This document shows, one piece after another, positions 35,724-45,165 of a stretch of DNA of 64,000 nucleotides. Within the stretch, counting starts at the first letter, position 1, and every line of letters starts with the position of its first letter. The position numbers were made by a program, and so were the translations under genes. The notes below the pieces were generated by a model. It did no database searches and was not told the origin of the DNA. It worked only from the letters and a program-made list of their open reading frames with translations. The DNA lies in NCBI GenBank assembly GCA_963734955.1, contig CAVTJO010000016.1, positions 205,221 to 269,220 on the forward strand, in the 5' to 3' direction. The stretch comes from UBA11986 sp963734955. Its GTDB lineage: Bacteria; Bacteroidota; Ignavibacteria; UBA10030; UBA6906.

Positions 35724-38035
35724 GACTGGATGATCTCCACTTCGACGGTTCCTGAGGGTTTCACCATGCAGGCCAGCCGGCATTCACCCGGAGGCACACC
35801 GCAAATGTCTTCAAGAGTCCCTTTCTCATCATCTCCCAACGGGTTCAGATGCTCGCTTCCTGAAAGAATCCGGATGGGGTCGCTGCCGCAAATCCCCGAA
35901 TGACATTCTGCCGAGATCTTTACGCCATTCTTCTCCGCCACCTCACAGACGCTTTGTCCTTTAGAGAACGCGATACTCTTCCCTGCATGCTTGAATGTAA
36001 CAGTCATGCCTGCCGGCCGATTTGCGACATGGACACCGGCAAACGAGGGCTGTGGAGATGCGGCAACCGGTGCTGACTGTTCGTCCGTTGTGACCACGAC
36101 AGGCTTCGGAACCGGCGCCTGAGGAATCGTCGTTACGTGTATCCTGGCAGGTTGGGCTTGTTCCTGCATCCGGAGCTTGAACATTTGTCGACCCACGCGG
36201 AATCGATCCCCTGGCTCAATCGCCACTGCGCTGCGAACCTTCAAGTACGTACCATTCACACTGTTCAGATCCTTCACGAACATCTTTCCGTCCTTTACCG
36301 AAAGCGATAGGTGCCTTCGTGAAAGAGTCATGTCATCCTTGTTCAGTGTAATATCGGGAGCCTCACGTCCAAGAACCAATGTCTTCTCCTGGACCTTGTG
36401 GTTGCCGATCTTCTTTCCGGTTTGATCAAAGTGAATGAAGGAATGGTCTTCACCGAACAGAAGAAACTGTCTGCCGGCTCGAACGAGATCGCCAGCCGTA
36501 ACCTCCAGCGCCTTCCCTTCGGCTGCGCGTAAGAACACACCCGTCGTGCTGCCGTCGTCTCTGAGCGAAAAGCCGTCGACACCGTGCAACAGGGAAGCAT
36601 GCCGCTCGGACATCATGTCGTCTTCGGGAAAGACAATGTCGCAGAATTTCCGGCCGATCGTTGTAACCCCTGACATCTTCACCGCAAACTCATCTTCCTC
36701 GACATTCCCGCCAAGCAATCGCACAAGAACAGCCTGCCGTGCCAGGTCGGGGATTGTTCCGGCCAGCATGGTTGCGATGACTGTTTGCTTGCGCGGCGCA
36801 GTCTCCGGAAGCCTCGCCCCATCATCCTCCAGAACGACCTTGACATCGATTTCCTTCTTCCCTGCGATCCTCTGCGCCACAATCTCGGCAACGAGAACAC
36901 CGTCGACGAGGGCGGCCTTGATGTTTCCTCGATGTTTGACTTCACGATATGTCGAAGGGTCGGCATCAAAACTGTCGGTCTCCATGTAGACCTGACTGAG
37001 CATATCCCCGATCAGGTAGACATTTGGCTGTTGCGTTTCGAGCAGCGGAGTTACGAGCATGCGCTTCTTCCCGCCGATGGATGTCATCTGAATCCCGAGT
37101 GAATTCAGAAACGCCTCCGGAATATCCTCACCGATACATGCGATGCAAAACTCTTTCTGGAACTCCAGGTGCGAAGTTTCATTTGGCCGGCCCGGAATGA
37201 CCCGCCTGTCAGTTTGAATCGAAAGGTAGTCTTTGCGGTCATCTGCTGTCACGACCGCAACGGGGTCACTGTTCGGATGATAGCGGATGTTTCCGTTGCC
37301 CATGTAGGCTTCGAAGAACGCTTCGGCGAGCGCCTTTGACACCTTGGGAAGCTTGTCGCTGCGGTATGACCAGTAGACCGGCGAAGCGTCGCCGGCCTTG
37401 ATCTTCGCGTGCGAAATCGCAATTACGGCTTCGGCAGCAGATGTCCCTCCACCGATCACACAGGCGGGAGCACCAACGTAGTGGGAGGCATCGGTCAGCC
37501 GATAGGCAATCCCGTCCGTATTGCCCGGAATGTCGAACCGCCGCGGAACACCGCGCCCTATCCCGATCGCAACGTGCTTCGCAAGGTATTCCTGATCGGC
37601 CTTGTTGTTGTGATTGTACGCCTTGACCTCCCAGACTCCGTCGCTGCGGCGAGTGAGCCCGAGAAGTTCCACACCCACCTGCGCCGGCACACTGTTCTCC
37701 CTGTAAAACCCTCTCCAGGTCATACACATGTCATCTTTGTCAATCGGCGAGAAATGTAAGAGTGAAACAAGAGATTCCCCCTTCGGGAATTTCATCTTGT
37801 CACCGCCGCCGAAGTCGGGGAGAATGAGCTTGTTCTTCGCGTAATCCCGGATACGCTTCATGATATCATCGTAGTCGATCACGAGAACGGAGAGCCCTTT
37901 TTCCTTCGCACGGAATGCTGCAGCAGTACCAGCCGGACCTCCCCCCACAACCAGCAGATCCAGAACCTGATGCGGTTTCACTGGCTGCTTCAGAACGTAC
38001 ATCCCATCCGTCGATACTTCTTCGTTCCCGGTCAT
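35720..38035 (-). CDS. Flavoprotein fused to two FHA domains and a [2Fe-2S] ferredoxin domain
   Basis: 771 residues with an unusual order. Residues 25-370: a two-dinucleotide-domain flavoprotein of the thioredoxin/ferredoxin-NADP reductase type, with the FAD motif GGGPAG at 31-36, a second GGGTSAAEA NAD(P) site, and LIGDM near the end. Residues about 420-530: a first FHA domain (TIGRK, SERHA, DDGSTTGV). Residues about 545-630: a second canonical FHA domain (LGREAP, SRRHLS, LNSVNGTYL). After a Pro/Val-rich linker, residues 680-771 form a plant-type [2Fe-2S] domain with Cys711 and Cys716, but Asp719 stands where the third Cys is expected; Cys745, 752 and 756 follow. It starts 3 bp after the double-FHA gene and overlaps the PP2C gene, so the phosphatase is translationally coupled to it. 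Confidence 0.9.
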   Translation of the reverse strand: MTGNEEVSTDGMYVLKQPVKPHQVLDLLVVGGGPAGTAAAFRAKEKGLSVLVIDYDDIMKRIRDYAKNKLILPDFGGGDKMKFPKGESLVSLLHFSPIDKDDMCMTWRGFYRENSVPAQVGVELLGLTRRSDGVWEVKAYNHNNKADQEYLAKHVAIGIGRGVPRRFDIPGNTDGIAYRLTDASHYVGAPACVIGGGTSAAEAVIAISHAKIKAGDASPVYWSYRSDKLPKVSKALAEAFFEAYMGNGNIRYHPNSDPVAVVTADDRKDYLSIQTDRRVIPGRPNETSHLEFQKEFCIACIGEDIPEAFLNSLGIQMTSIGGKKRMLVTPLLETQQPNVYLIGDMLSQVYMETDSFDADPSTYREVKHRGNIKAALVDGVLVAEIVAQRIAGKKEIDVKVVLEDDGARLPETAPRKQTVIATMLAGTIPDLARQAVLVRLLGGNVEEDEFAVKMSGVTTIGRKFCDIVFPEDDMMSERHASLLHGVDGFSLRDDGSTTGVFLRAAEGKALEVTAGDLVRAGRQFLLFGEDHSFIHFDQTGKKIGNHKVQEKTLVLGREAPDITLNKDDMTLSRRHLSLSVKDGKMFVKDLNSVNGTYLKVRSAVAIEPGDRFRVGRQMFKLRMQEQAQPARIHVTTIPQAPVPKPVVVTTDEQSAPVAASPQPSFAGVHVANRPAGMTVTFKHAGKSIAFSKGQSVCEVAEKNGVKISAECHSGICGSDPIRILSGSEHLNPLGDDEKGTLEDICGVPPGECRLACMVKPSGTVEVEIIQS

Positions 38036-38038
38036 TGA

Positions 38039-39020
38039 TTAGCCTTTTGTCGGGGGCTTGCGAACCAGAGCCGCCTTCACGAGCCCGAACGTGATTGGCG
38101 CTTGCGCCCGCAGCTCGATCTCATAGTTGACCCTCTGGTTGTCGAAGAACGTATGGTTCTTGCTTCCAAGATCCTTGATCGTGGCAAGTCCGCCTTTCAC
38201 GGTGATCACCGCATGACTTCTGGAGATTGAAGCATCGTCGATTACAATATCACACGGCGGGGTGCGCCCCACAGTATTCTCTCCTTCCTTCAACTTGAAA
38301 CTCTTTTTGTCTTTGGGACTGATCTCCACCTCGAGCCACAATGTCGCGACATGCTCAATACGTTCAGGCTGCTTCTCTCCGGGTTCAATGTGAGGAGTCG
38401 GCACATTGTTGTCATCGAACTCCGTTTTCACTTTACGTTCCTTGACGTCGCCGTCTCCCTTTGACGTGCCGACCTTTGGAATCTCCGGAGGAACGACAAA
38501 TTCGTCACCGATCACTGTTTTGTTCGGGGATGCTGCAGGCACTGATTCCTGTTCCTGGAATGATGGCACGGCCAGAGGCTGGTCGTCAAGGGTTGTCAGG
38601 GATGCGCCCGTCCGCGGGGCCGGCACCTTCACCGGAGGAATTGCAGTAGCCTTCTGTTCCGGTCCAGGTGCAGCCGCCCTCCTTTCGCCCTCGCGTGGCT
38701 GGGCTGCAGGTTCGTCCTGATCAAATACCTGGAATATGAAATCGAAGGCGTTCGCAAACGTGATGATATTGAGCTTGTCCAGTTTTTGCTTTCCCAGAAC
38801 TCTGACGCCATCCACGACTGTGCCGTTGCGGCTCTTCAAATCCTCGATTACGTAACAACCCAGAGACGTATCGAAAGAGACACGCGGCATGCTCGCGTGA
38901 GATCTTTGATGGTTCGAGTGCGATCGTGTTCTCAGGGCTCTTCCCTACCGTCGCCTCCCGATCAATCCGAAACTGTGCGCCAGTCAAAGGACCTGTTTTG
39001 CAGAAGAGTTTCGCGTGCAT
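38039..39020 (-). CDS. Double-FHA-domain protein (one-base frameshift near 38886)
   Basis: About 326 residues when read through one surplus base. ATG 39020 has GAGAG upstream. The first FHA domain begins KLFCKTGPLTG and runs VGKSPENTI then ISREHA; here the frame is lost inside GCCG at 38885-38888 and resumes as RVSFDTSLGCYVIED, LKSRNGTVVDGVRV, a standard FHA ending (N-G after SR). A Pro/Thr-rich linker (about 115-215) leads to a second FHA domain (VGRTPPCDIVIDD, ISRSHAVIT, LGSKNHTFFDNQ; here H replaces the usual G). FHA domains bind phospho-Thr peptides, so this is likely a substrate-binding adaptor for the kinase downstream. It lies between the cytochrome b and the FHA-flavoprotein. Confidence 0.85.
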
Positions 39021-39031
39021 ATCACAATCTC

Positions 39032-39866
39032 TCAGTAATAGAAGACAGAGAAGAGATGGACTGCCAGCAACACAAGGAGCATGAGCGAAACCGGAACATG
39101 AGCGTACAGCCACCACCGGAGAGCTTTCTGCAACGTGTAGTGTGCATCCAATTCAAGCTTCGTTTTGTAGATTGATTCGATCCGGTCGAGGTTCTTTCGA
39201 TCGTCGGAAGACAACACACGACGCAGGTACTCGAACTGCCTGGCACGGGAATGGCCGCCTCCGGTGATATCAAAATAGTAGATCAGTCGGGATTGTGGAG
39301 CCGCGAGTGCGGCGGCAACATTCTTCTGATAGAAATCCCGCACAGGATCGGTGGCAGCAAGAGCGACTTCCTCGGCACGATCTCTTATTTGAGAGACCAA
39401 CTCAGGGATCCGCTCGTACACAACCTCCACGGTCAGTCCCGATGTGAGAATCCGGGGAATCCACTTCTGCAGAGTGACCCCCAGGAGACCACTGGCTGTG
39501 ATCCAGATTGACAGGAACCAGAGCCACCACGTGACTCCTCCCGACGGCACCTGGAACCCTGAATGCATGAAGACGAGAAGGAGAAAGATCGTTCCCCCGT
39601 ACACATGGAACTGGACCCACGTATGCGATCTGCCTGCACGAAACCGTGGTTTTCTTCGCCGCACTCCGTACAGCGAGGCGCCCACCATGAGTAGCGCTGC
39701 GATTGTCCCGTACGTCAGACCCCAGGCATTGCCCGGACTCACCACGGAAAAGAGCATGTTCAAGAGAAACGCAAGCAGCGCAAGGACGAGGAGAATCGAG
39801 AACCCAAAGGAACCACTCAGGTGACCGCACCCATTTGCGAATTGTATGATTGCTCAGGAGTCGCAT
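39032..39866 (-). CDS. Membrane cytochrome b-like electron carrier (one-base frameshift near 39795)
   Basis: About 277 residues if read from ATG 39866 (six bases after the preceding stop) through one surplus base near 39794-39797; the frames join as SPEWFLW-then-LLVLALLAFLL, completing a first membrane helix. The four helices carry two histidine pairs with the same spacing: in the numbering from MNMLFS (39763), His53/His67 and His222/His236, each i and i+14, as in diheme b cytochromes where each pair spans one helix. A soluble loop of about 90 residues separates helices 3 and 4. It is the membrane step between the cytoplasmic ferredoxin-type protein upstream and the haem c proteins. Identity of the haems is inferred from spacing only. 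Confidence 0.75.
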
Positions 39867-39872
39867 CACGAT

Positions 39873-41522
39873 TCAATCTCTGGCAATAAGGTTTTGAAAT
39901 TCCTCAATACTGCCAACCCGGACAGCACATCCGTGAGGACAACTCCGAACACATGCGGGACCGGCAGGATCCTTGTAACACAGATCGCACTTCGTTGCAA
40001 GCTGACGGGCGTTTCCACGAAGGGCCTCTGGTATGGCATTGGCCGGCCACACCTCCCCGGTATCGTACATGACTATTGCATCATACGGACAGTTATTGGA
40101 ACAACTCGCGCATCCGATGCAGAGCTTGGGATCGATTTCCACGACATCCCCAACGGCCGCGCGCCGGATCGCCCCTGTCGGGCAGCCAACGAGACACACA
40201 GGATCGCGGCAGTGGTTGCACGCCCTTGTGATCAAAAGGTTCTCATACTTGTCACCTTCGCGGACAAAACGGGGTATCCCTTCGTGGGTATCGGCGCATC
40301 CGCGCACGCAATCGTCACAGCGCGTACACGTGTTGAGATCGATGACGAGAATGCTGTTCCCTTCAACGAGCCCATTCTCGAGCGCCGTCTCGATGAATTC
40401 AGATTGGGAAATGTTCTTCCGGCTATACCCTGCCTCCTTTGTTCTGTTAACGACCGACTCCCACAGCATGCGCTCGATCCGTGGATATCCCTTTGCCAGT
40501 TCAAGAAACTTCTCTCTGGGAATCTTGACGAGCTCTGTGTACTCCTTTGAGGAAGCGGTGTAGATCCAGCCTTTCACACCATCAAGGAGGAGTTCCGCCT
40601 CCCCGAGCGTACTCCCTTTCGAAAGATAGGAGACGACAATCTCACCCTCGCCAAGCTTCTGGGAGAGCTTGACAAACCCCGATCTTACAAGATAGAGCGC
40701 ATCCGGGGTTTCGCCCTCCCGGGTGATGATCTCATCCGGTTCACAGGAGACAAGACTCACCGCTCCTTTCAAAGCGTCAATGAGCGCATCGTCGCAACCG
40801 TGGAACAGCGGAGTGGCCCTGAGCTGCGCAGCCAGGGAACGATCTCTGTAAATCTTGTCCAGCCGGTCCTTGAGATTCTTGTTGCGCTTCCTCATAAGAC
40901 GGAGCGCGGGAACTCTGATCTGCACAAGGGTGCATTCAGTGACGGTCCTTGCTGTCACGGATTGAGGCCATCCGGTCAAGGCGCCAATCTCACCGAACAA
41001 CTCTCCGGCACCGAGCCTCATCCTGTCACCGGCGGGGAGATTGAAGTCCATCGATGAGAGAAACGTGATGTTCGCCCCTGACCGATCTTGTTTTGATAGC
41101 TGGGAGTCGAGCACCGTCTCTCCGCCGTGGGCTGGCCTTGCAACCGCGGGGCTGGCTTCAACGGGGACATTGAAGGTTGTCCGGCTCCGGTCAAAGATCG
41201 GCGCTCCGCTCGTCGCCGACTCCCTGTGCTTCTGAAGAAACACCTCCACGGTTCCCTCAACAACAAAGAATGCTATGTCGATGTAGCTCCCTTCCTCAAA
41301 GAGCAGAGTCCCCTTCTTCCATTTGGCGACAGAGACATCCTGGCTGACCTTGTCGAGGAATTTCTCGTCATAGTCCCTGAAGATCTCGAATCTCCTCAGC
41401 TCGGCGGCATCCGGCTTTTCAGAGAGCTGCGCAATCCCGGTTCCGGCGCCAAGCGAGCTCCACCGGTCCTTGTATTGCTCAACTCGTTTGAAGTACGTCT
41501 TGCCTTTGTCTTGATCAGCCAT
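39873..41522 (-). CDS. Two CRP-like ligand-binding folds fused to a four-cluster ferredoxin
   Basis: 549 residues. Domain 1 (about 45-250): cyclic-nucleotide-binding fold with GTLLFEEG and GELFGEIGALTGW, with an insertion of about 55 residues. Domain 2 (about 255-385): second fold with EIITREGETPDALYLVRSG and STLGEAELLLDG. In neither is the usual phosphate-binding Arg seen after GE..L (sequences read PQS and VKG), so classical cAMP/cGMP binding is doubtful. Domain 3 (about 405-549): polyferredoxin like DmsB/HybA, with Cys groups CTRCDDCVRGC, CNHCRDPVCLVGC, CIGCASCSNNCP and CDLCYKDPAGPACVRSCP, enough for four [4Fe-4S] clusters. It follows the decahaem cytochrome gene by 17 bp and is cytoplasmic. 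A regulatory switch on electron entry is the natural reading. Confidence 0.9.
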   Translation of the reverse strand: MADQDKGKTYFKRVEQYKDRWSSLGAGTGIAQLSEKPDAAELRRFEIFRDYDEKFLDKVSQDVSVAKWKKGTLLFEEGSYIDIAFFVVEGTVEVFLQKHRESATSGAPIFDRSRTTFNVPVEASPAVARPAHGGETVLDSQLSKQDRSGANITFLSSMDFNLPAGDRMRLGAGELFGEIGALTGWPQSVTARTVTECTLVQIRVPALRLMRKRNKNLKDRLDKIYRDRSLAAQLRATPLFHGCDDALIDALKGAVSLVSCEPDEIITREGETPDALYLVRSGFVKLSQKLGEGEIVVSYLSKGSTLGEAELLLDGVKGWIYTASSKEYTELVKIPREKFLELAKGYPRIERMLWESVVNRTKEAGYSRKNISQSEFIETALENGLVEGNSILVIDLNTCTRCDDCVRGCADTHEGIPRFVREGDKYENLLITRACNHCRDPVCLVGCPTGAIRRAAVGDVVEIDPKLCIGCASCSNNCPYDAIVMYDTGEVWPANAIPEALRGNARQLATKCDLCYKDPAGPACVRSCPHGCAVRVGSIEEFQNLIARD

Positions 41523-41539
41523 TCAGATTGAACTGTGGG

Positions 41540-43120
41540 TCAGTGAACATAGAGTAATAGGTTCGACCGCTGCATCTTGTTAGGATGAAAGTAATGACAT
41601 GTGATACAACGATTGGACGCCTCTCCTGCGCGATGGCATTGCTGACATGTTTCGATGCCAGGTAGGTTCTGTACGTCCGCCCTGTCGTTCGCAACAACAG
41701 TCTTTGGATTGTCCAGGGCCTCTCTGATCGGGATGCGGTTGTGGCAATCGAGGCACCGGCGTTGGAGAATGTGGGCTCTGTGATTGAATTCCGCGCGAAC
41801 CAATGTGCGCTGATCCTTCTGAACACGTACAATGGAGGCGTTCTCGACCAGGTGGCATTTCCTGCACCGCGACGTGAGACTGTCCACAACTTCCTTGAAC
41901 CGGGGGTTATTGCCGATCCGAGGATTGATCTCGGCGGCACCAAGCACAAACTTCGATCGGTCGAGCGGAGTGTAGGGATCATCCAGCGCCCGCCCGAGCT
42001 CCTTCAGTTGCTCATCGATCTTCCGGAGATCGTCCTGCACATCTGTTTCCGGCCTTGACCGAAGTCCATCGGCGTACTCTTTCAACGTGGCAATTGCCTC
42101 CCGGTATAATACCCGGACATCCCTGCCAGGAACGTCCGCCGAGGCATCGAGCAGACTCGCAAGTCCCTGGTCGTCGAACATCTCCTCGCGAAGCATCCTC
42201 AGATTCTCCATGACCCACGGGTCCTCGTGGTACACAGGATGCTTGATTACCTGACCACCGGCTTCCTGGAATTCGCTCGCGCTCATCGAGGACGCCCACG
42301 TCGAGCCAGGACCTTTGCGTGCCCGAATCATGGCCAGTGTTTCGACACCGGGTGAATCAGGACCCGACTTGATGACCAACGGCGGCGTTTCATCATCTCC
42401 TTTCAGATGACACGCTGAACAACTCCTGTCAAAGCTGATAGGTTGAAACCCTCTACCATCGGATTGAGGAATGTGACAATATAGACACGACCTTTCATCG
42501 TCCTGCAACGACTCATGCTTCTTGACCTCAAGAACATGCTTGATGTGAGGGAATTTCAAATTCGCCGGATCGGGAATCGACGACCGGATAAACTCAAACT
42601 GAGGATGTTTGCTGTTGAACGAGCCGAACCTATGGCACACAAGACATATGTCATCGTTCACAGAGGTAATGTTCGCGGTTCTTCCCTCATGCTCTGCATG
42701 ACAAGAGAAACACGGTGCCTCATGGGGTTGGGACACGTTGCGCGTTACGTCCGCCGATCGATACACGTAGTGGGCGGCATAGGTGTAGACACCGAGCCGG
42801 TCCCCGAACTTTTCATGGCACACGGAACACTTCTGGTTTGTGACCTCGCCGGATGCGAAAAGTCCACCATCCCGCTGGTGGCAGTGTGAGCAATCGTTTT
42901 CGATAGACGCGTGTTTCGACGAAAGCGGACCCCTGGCAATGAAGCTGTTGTTCTGAAACCATGAATTGAATCCTGTGTACGCGAGAAAGATAGTCGCCCC
43001 AACAAGCCCCGCAACAACCATGTTCCTGCGGGATGCGGGGACGACATAGCTCTTTGTTACCGCGAGACGCAGATTGGTGAACGTGCCTTTCTTCCGTGTT
43101 TTCTTTTCCCCTTCAGCCAT
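41540..43120 (-). CDS. Membrane-anchored decahaem cytochrome c
   Basis: 526 residues; a basic N-terminus and one uncleaved membrane helix (NMVVAGLVGATIFLAYTGF, about 33-52), then a periplasmic domain with ten CxxCH haem c sites: four before residue 170, two near 215-240, four after 430. Between them is a helical stretch of about 120 residues (heptad-like, MENLRMLREEM and QLKELGRAL) without haem. The doublets CSHCH/CSVCH and CFSCH/CLVCH suggest a c7/NapC-NrfH-related start. It lies 2 bp after the octahaem gene, evidence of one operon. Together with the cytochrome b it could pass electrons across the periplasm. Confidence 0.92.
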   Translation of the reverse strand: MAEGEKKTRKKGTFTNLRLAVTKSYVVPASRRNMVVAGLVGATIFLAYTGFNSWFQNNSFIARGPLSSKHASIENDCSHCHQRDGGLFASGEVTNQKCSVCHEKFGDRLGVYTYAAHYVYRSADVTRNVSQPHEAPCFSCHAEHEGRTANITSVNDDICLVCHRFGSFNSKHPQFEFIRSSIPDPANLKFPHIKHVLEVKKHESLQDDERSCLYCHIPQSDGRGFQPISFDRSCSACHLKGDDETPPLVIKSGPDSPGVETLAMIRARKGPGSTWASSMSASEFQEAGGQVIKHPVYHEDPWVMENLRMLREEMFDDQGLASLLDASADVPGRDVRVLYREAIATLKEYADGLRSRPETDVQDDLRKIDEQLKELGRALDDPYTPLDRSKFVLGAAEINPRIGNNPRFKEVVDSLTSRCRKCHLVENASIVRVQKDQRTLVRAEFNHRAHILQRRCLDCHNRIPIREALDNPKTVVANDRADVQNLPGIETCQQCHRAGEASNRCITCHYFHPNKMQRSNLLLYVH

Positions 43121-43122
43121 GA

Positions 43123-45130
43123 TTATCGGGTCGCCCCCACAGCGCGATAGAGCTCCTCCAGTCTCTTCTTCAAAAGCAGGAGACGTTCCTCAACAGAAAT
43201 GCTGTCAGTCAATATTGGAAACGGCCCTACATTGATATTGCGGGAACCGATTGTCGTTGCAGGAGGAGGCAACGGAATCTGCCCCTCCTGTGATGATACC
43301 TTGCCACTCTCATCGAATGAAGGTGCGGCAGCAATCTGGCTGACAACCGGGACTGCTCCACGTTTGCTCTTCACGTTCTCGAAGAGATCGGACAGAGAAG
43401 AAGGAACTTCCGCTGGCCCCTTTGGCCAATGGTAGATTTTCTTGCTCGCCTCAATGAGGGTAAGGTTCTTCTCCTTGAATGTATCACCCGGATGACCCGC
43501 CGCAATCAGCCGGGGGTCAGTAATGTAGTGGCACTGTGCACAATCCTCCGCCCAGAGGTCGGGCTGTTCAAGAACAAGCATCCCGTAATCCTTCCCCACA
43601 GAATACCCGTGAGGAGGATTATCATTGGAGTGCTTCTCCTTGTAGTCTCCCGAAGGCCCGTGGCAGCTCTCGCAGGTTGCTCCATACCGCGCGGGAAAGG
43701 CTGTTTGTCCGGAGACGACTGTGGCATGACAGTCCATGCACACCACGGATCCGACGACGATGCCCGACGCATTGAACGCCCGCCCATAGTATTTGCCGGC
43801 AATCTGATAGGCTTTCGGATTGCCGACAAGCTTCTCCAGTGATGTGATGTGTCTATCGTTCTTCGCCCATTCGTTCTGTTCCTTGTGACACCCGCTGCAG
43901 TTCGATGGCCCGATAGTCCGATGGCCGACCGTTTGCGCGAGAAACGGGCGAATGTGTGCCCTCACCTCAAACGCAGGACCGCTTCGCGCTGGGGCAGAAG
44001 GTGATGAGGGAGTTGATTCCGCCACCTGACCTGTATTCTCTGCTGGCGGCGGTTGAACAGATTCCGCGACGGGTTCTTCCTTTCCCGCGATCAGATTGTC
44101 AAGCCTCGAAAGCTTGCCGCCTTCATCAATCTCATTCCGGTCGGTAGAGTACTTCTGGATGAATTGCTTCGTCAGCTGCCTGATACCGTCGGCAACGTTG
44201 AGCAGCGTACGCTGGTTGTTCGGTTTCAGCGCCGCGCCATTGACCGCCTTCAGGACGCCGGTGACTTCAGGAATCGGGAACGTTGAATTCACCAATTGAA
44301 GGTTGATCGCCGCATTGCTCGCACGGTCCACCATCGCCTTGGAGTATGTTCCTTCGCCAGTCGCTTCCGCTACAGCCCGCACGCTGTACTCCACATCCAC
44401 CATTCTCCCGACGACAAACATCACGCGTCTTCGTCCGGGAGGATCGACGCGGTTTGTTGTGTCGCTTGCATCGAATTGCGCATGCAGGTAGTTATGGCGG
44501 ATTTCATCGACCCGCTGCAGCAGATCGAACCCGCTACTTCCGACCGGATGCTCACCTTTGTTCACGAGCTCCTCATGGGGAACCGTGTGGCACTGGTAGC
44601 AATTGGCAACGACACCATAGAGCTCTGACGGGCGCAGCATCCCGGCGGCTTTCGCTTTGGCTATCCTCTCCTTCCTGTGCTCGGGTGTTTCGGTATCGTG
44701 GGTATGACCCTCCCCCCATTTGTTGTGAATCTCGATCCAGTCCCGGGCTGGGCCGTGACACGATTGACACGACACACCGAACACAGCCTGTAGCTCGCCG
44801 TCCCTGACAACTCCGGTATAGTGACACTTTATGCAAAGACTCTCATACTGCATGAACGGAAATCCCAATCGTTTTGAAATATCTTTTGCCCTTTGGGTTT
44901 CATGGAGAGTCTTAAAGTTCGTCGAATGCTTTGTTGTCTCCCATTTCTGATATTCCAGCTTGTGGCAGGCTGCGCATCGGTCGGCGTCTGCGATACCCGT
45001 AACGATCTTCGCCGGATCGTACCACAGGTATTTGTACCAGACGGAATCGGAAGGAGACGCCTCTTGCGCGCCGGCGGAAGGTACGCCGGCCAGGAATAGG
45101 ATGAGGAGAAGTGAGGAGCGACTTTGTCAT
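43123..45130 (-). CDS. Periplasmic octahaem cytochrome c (one-base frameshift near 45112)
   Basis: About 668 residues when one surplus base near 45112 is ignored. ATG 45130 gives MTKSLL then, after the slip, LLLILFLAGVPSAGAQ, a normal signal peptide; the frame then continues through the first haem site CAACHKLEYQKW into the rest. Eight CxxCH motifs are seen: CAACH, CIKCH, CQSCH, CYQCH, CSGCH, CMDCH, CESCH, CAQCH. CQSCHGPARDW and CESCHGPSGDY are cytochrome c554-like, with CHGP and a following Trp or Tyr. A Pro/Ser-rich linker lies between haems 4 and 5. If the slip were real, translation would have to restart at about 44868 without a signal peptide, leaving only seven haems. Confidence 0.88.
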
Positions 45131-45165
45131 TTCGATAGATTCAAGCCTTCGACCAACTATCTCCG

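Noticed and set aside
35720..38035. Cys-x-x-Cys (FCIAC) as a thioredoxin-reductase active site in the flavoprotein
   Set aside because: It lies after the NAD-binding domain close to the second FAD motif, not at the place of the redox-active pair in thioredoxin reductase.
17643..45112. Programmed ribosomal frameshifting
   Set aside because: The slip sites share no slippery heptamer or downstream pseudoknot and occur in unrelated families.
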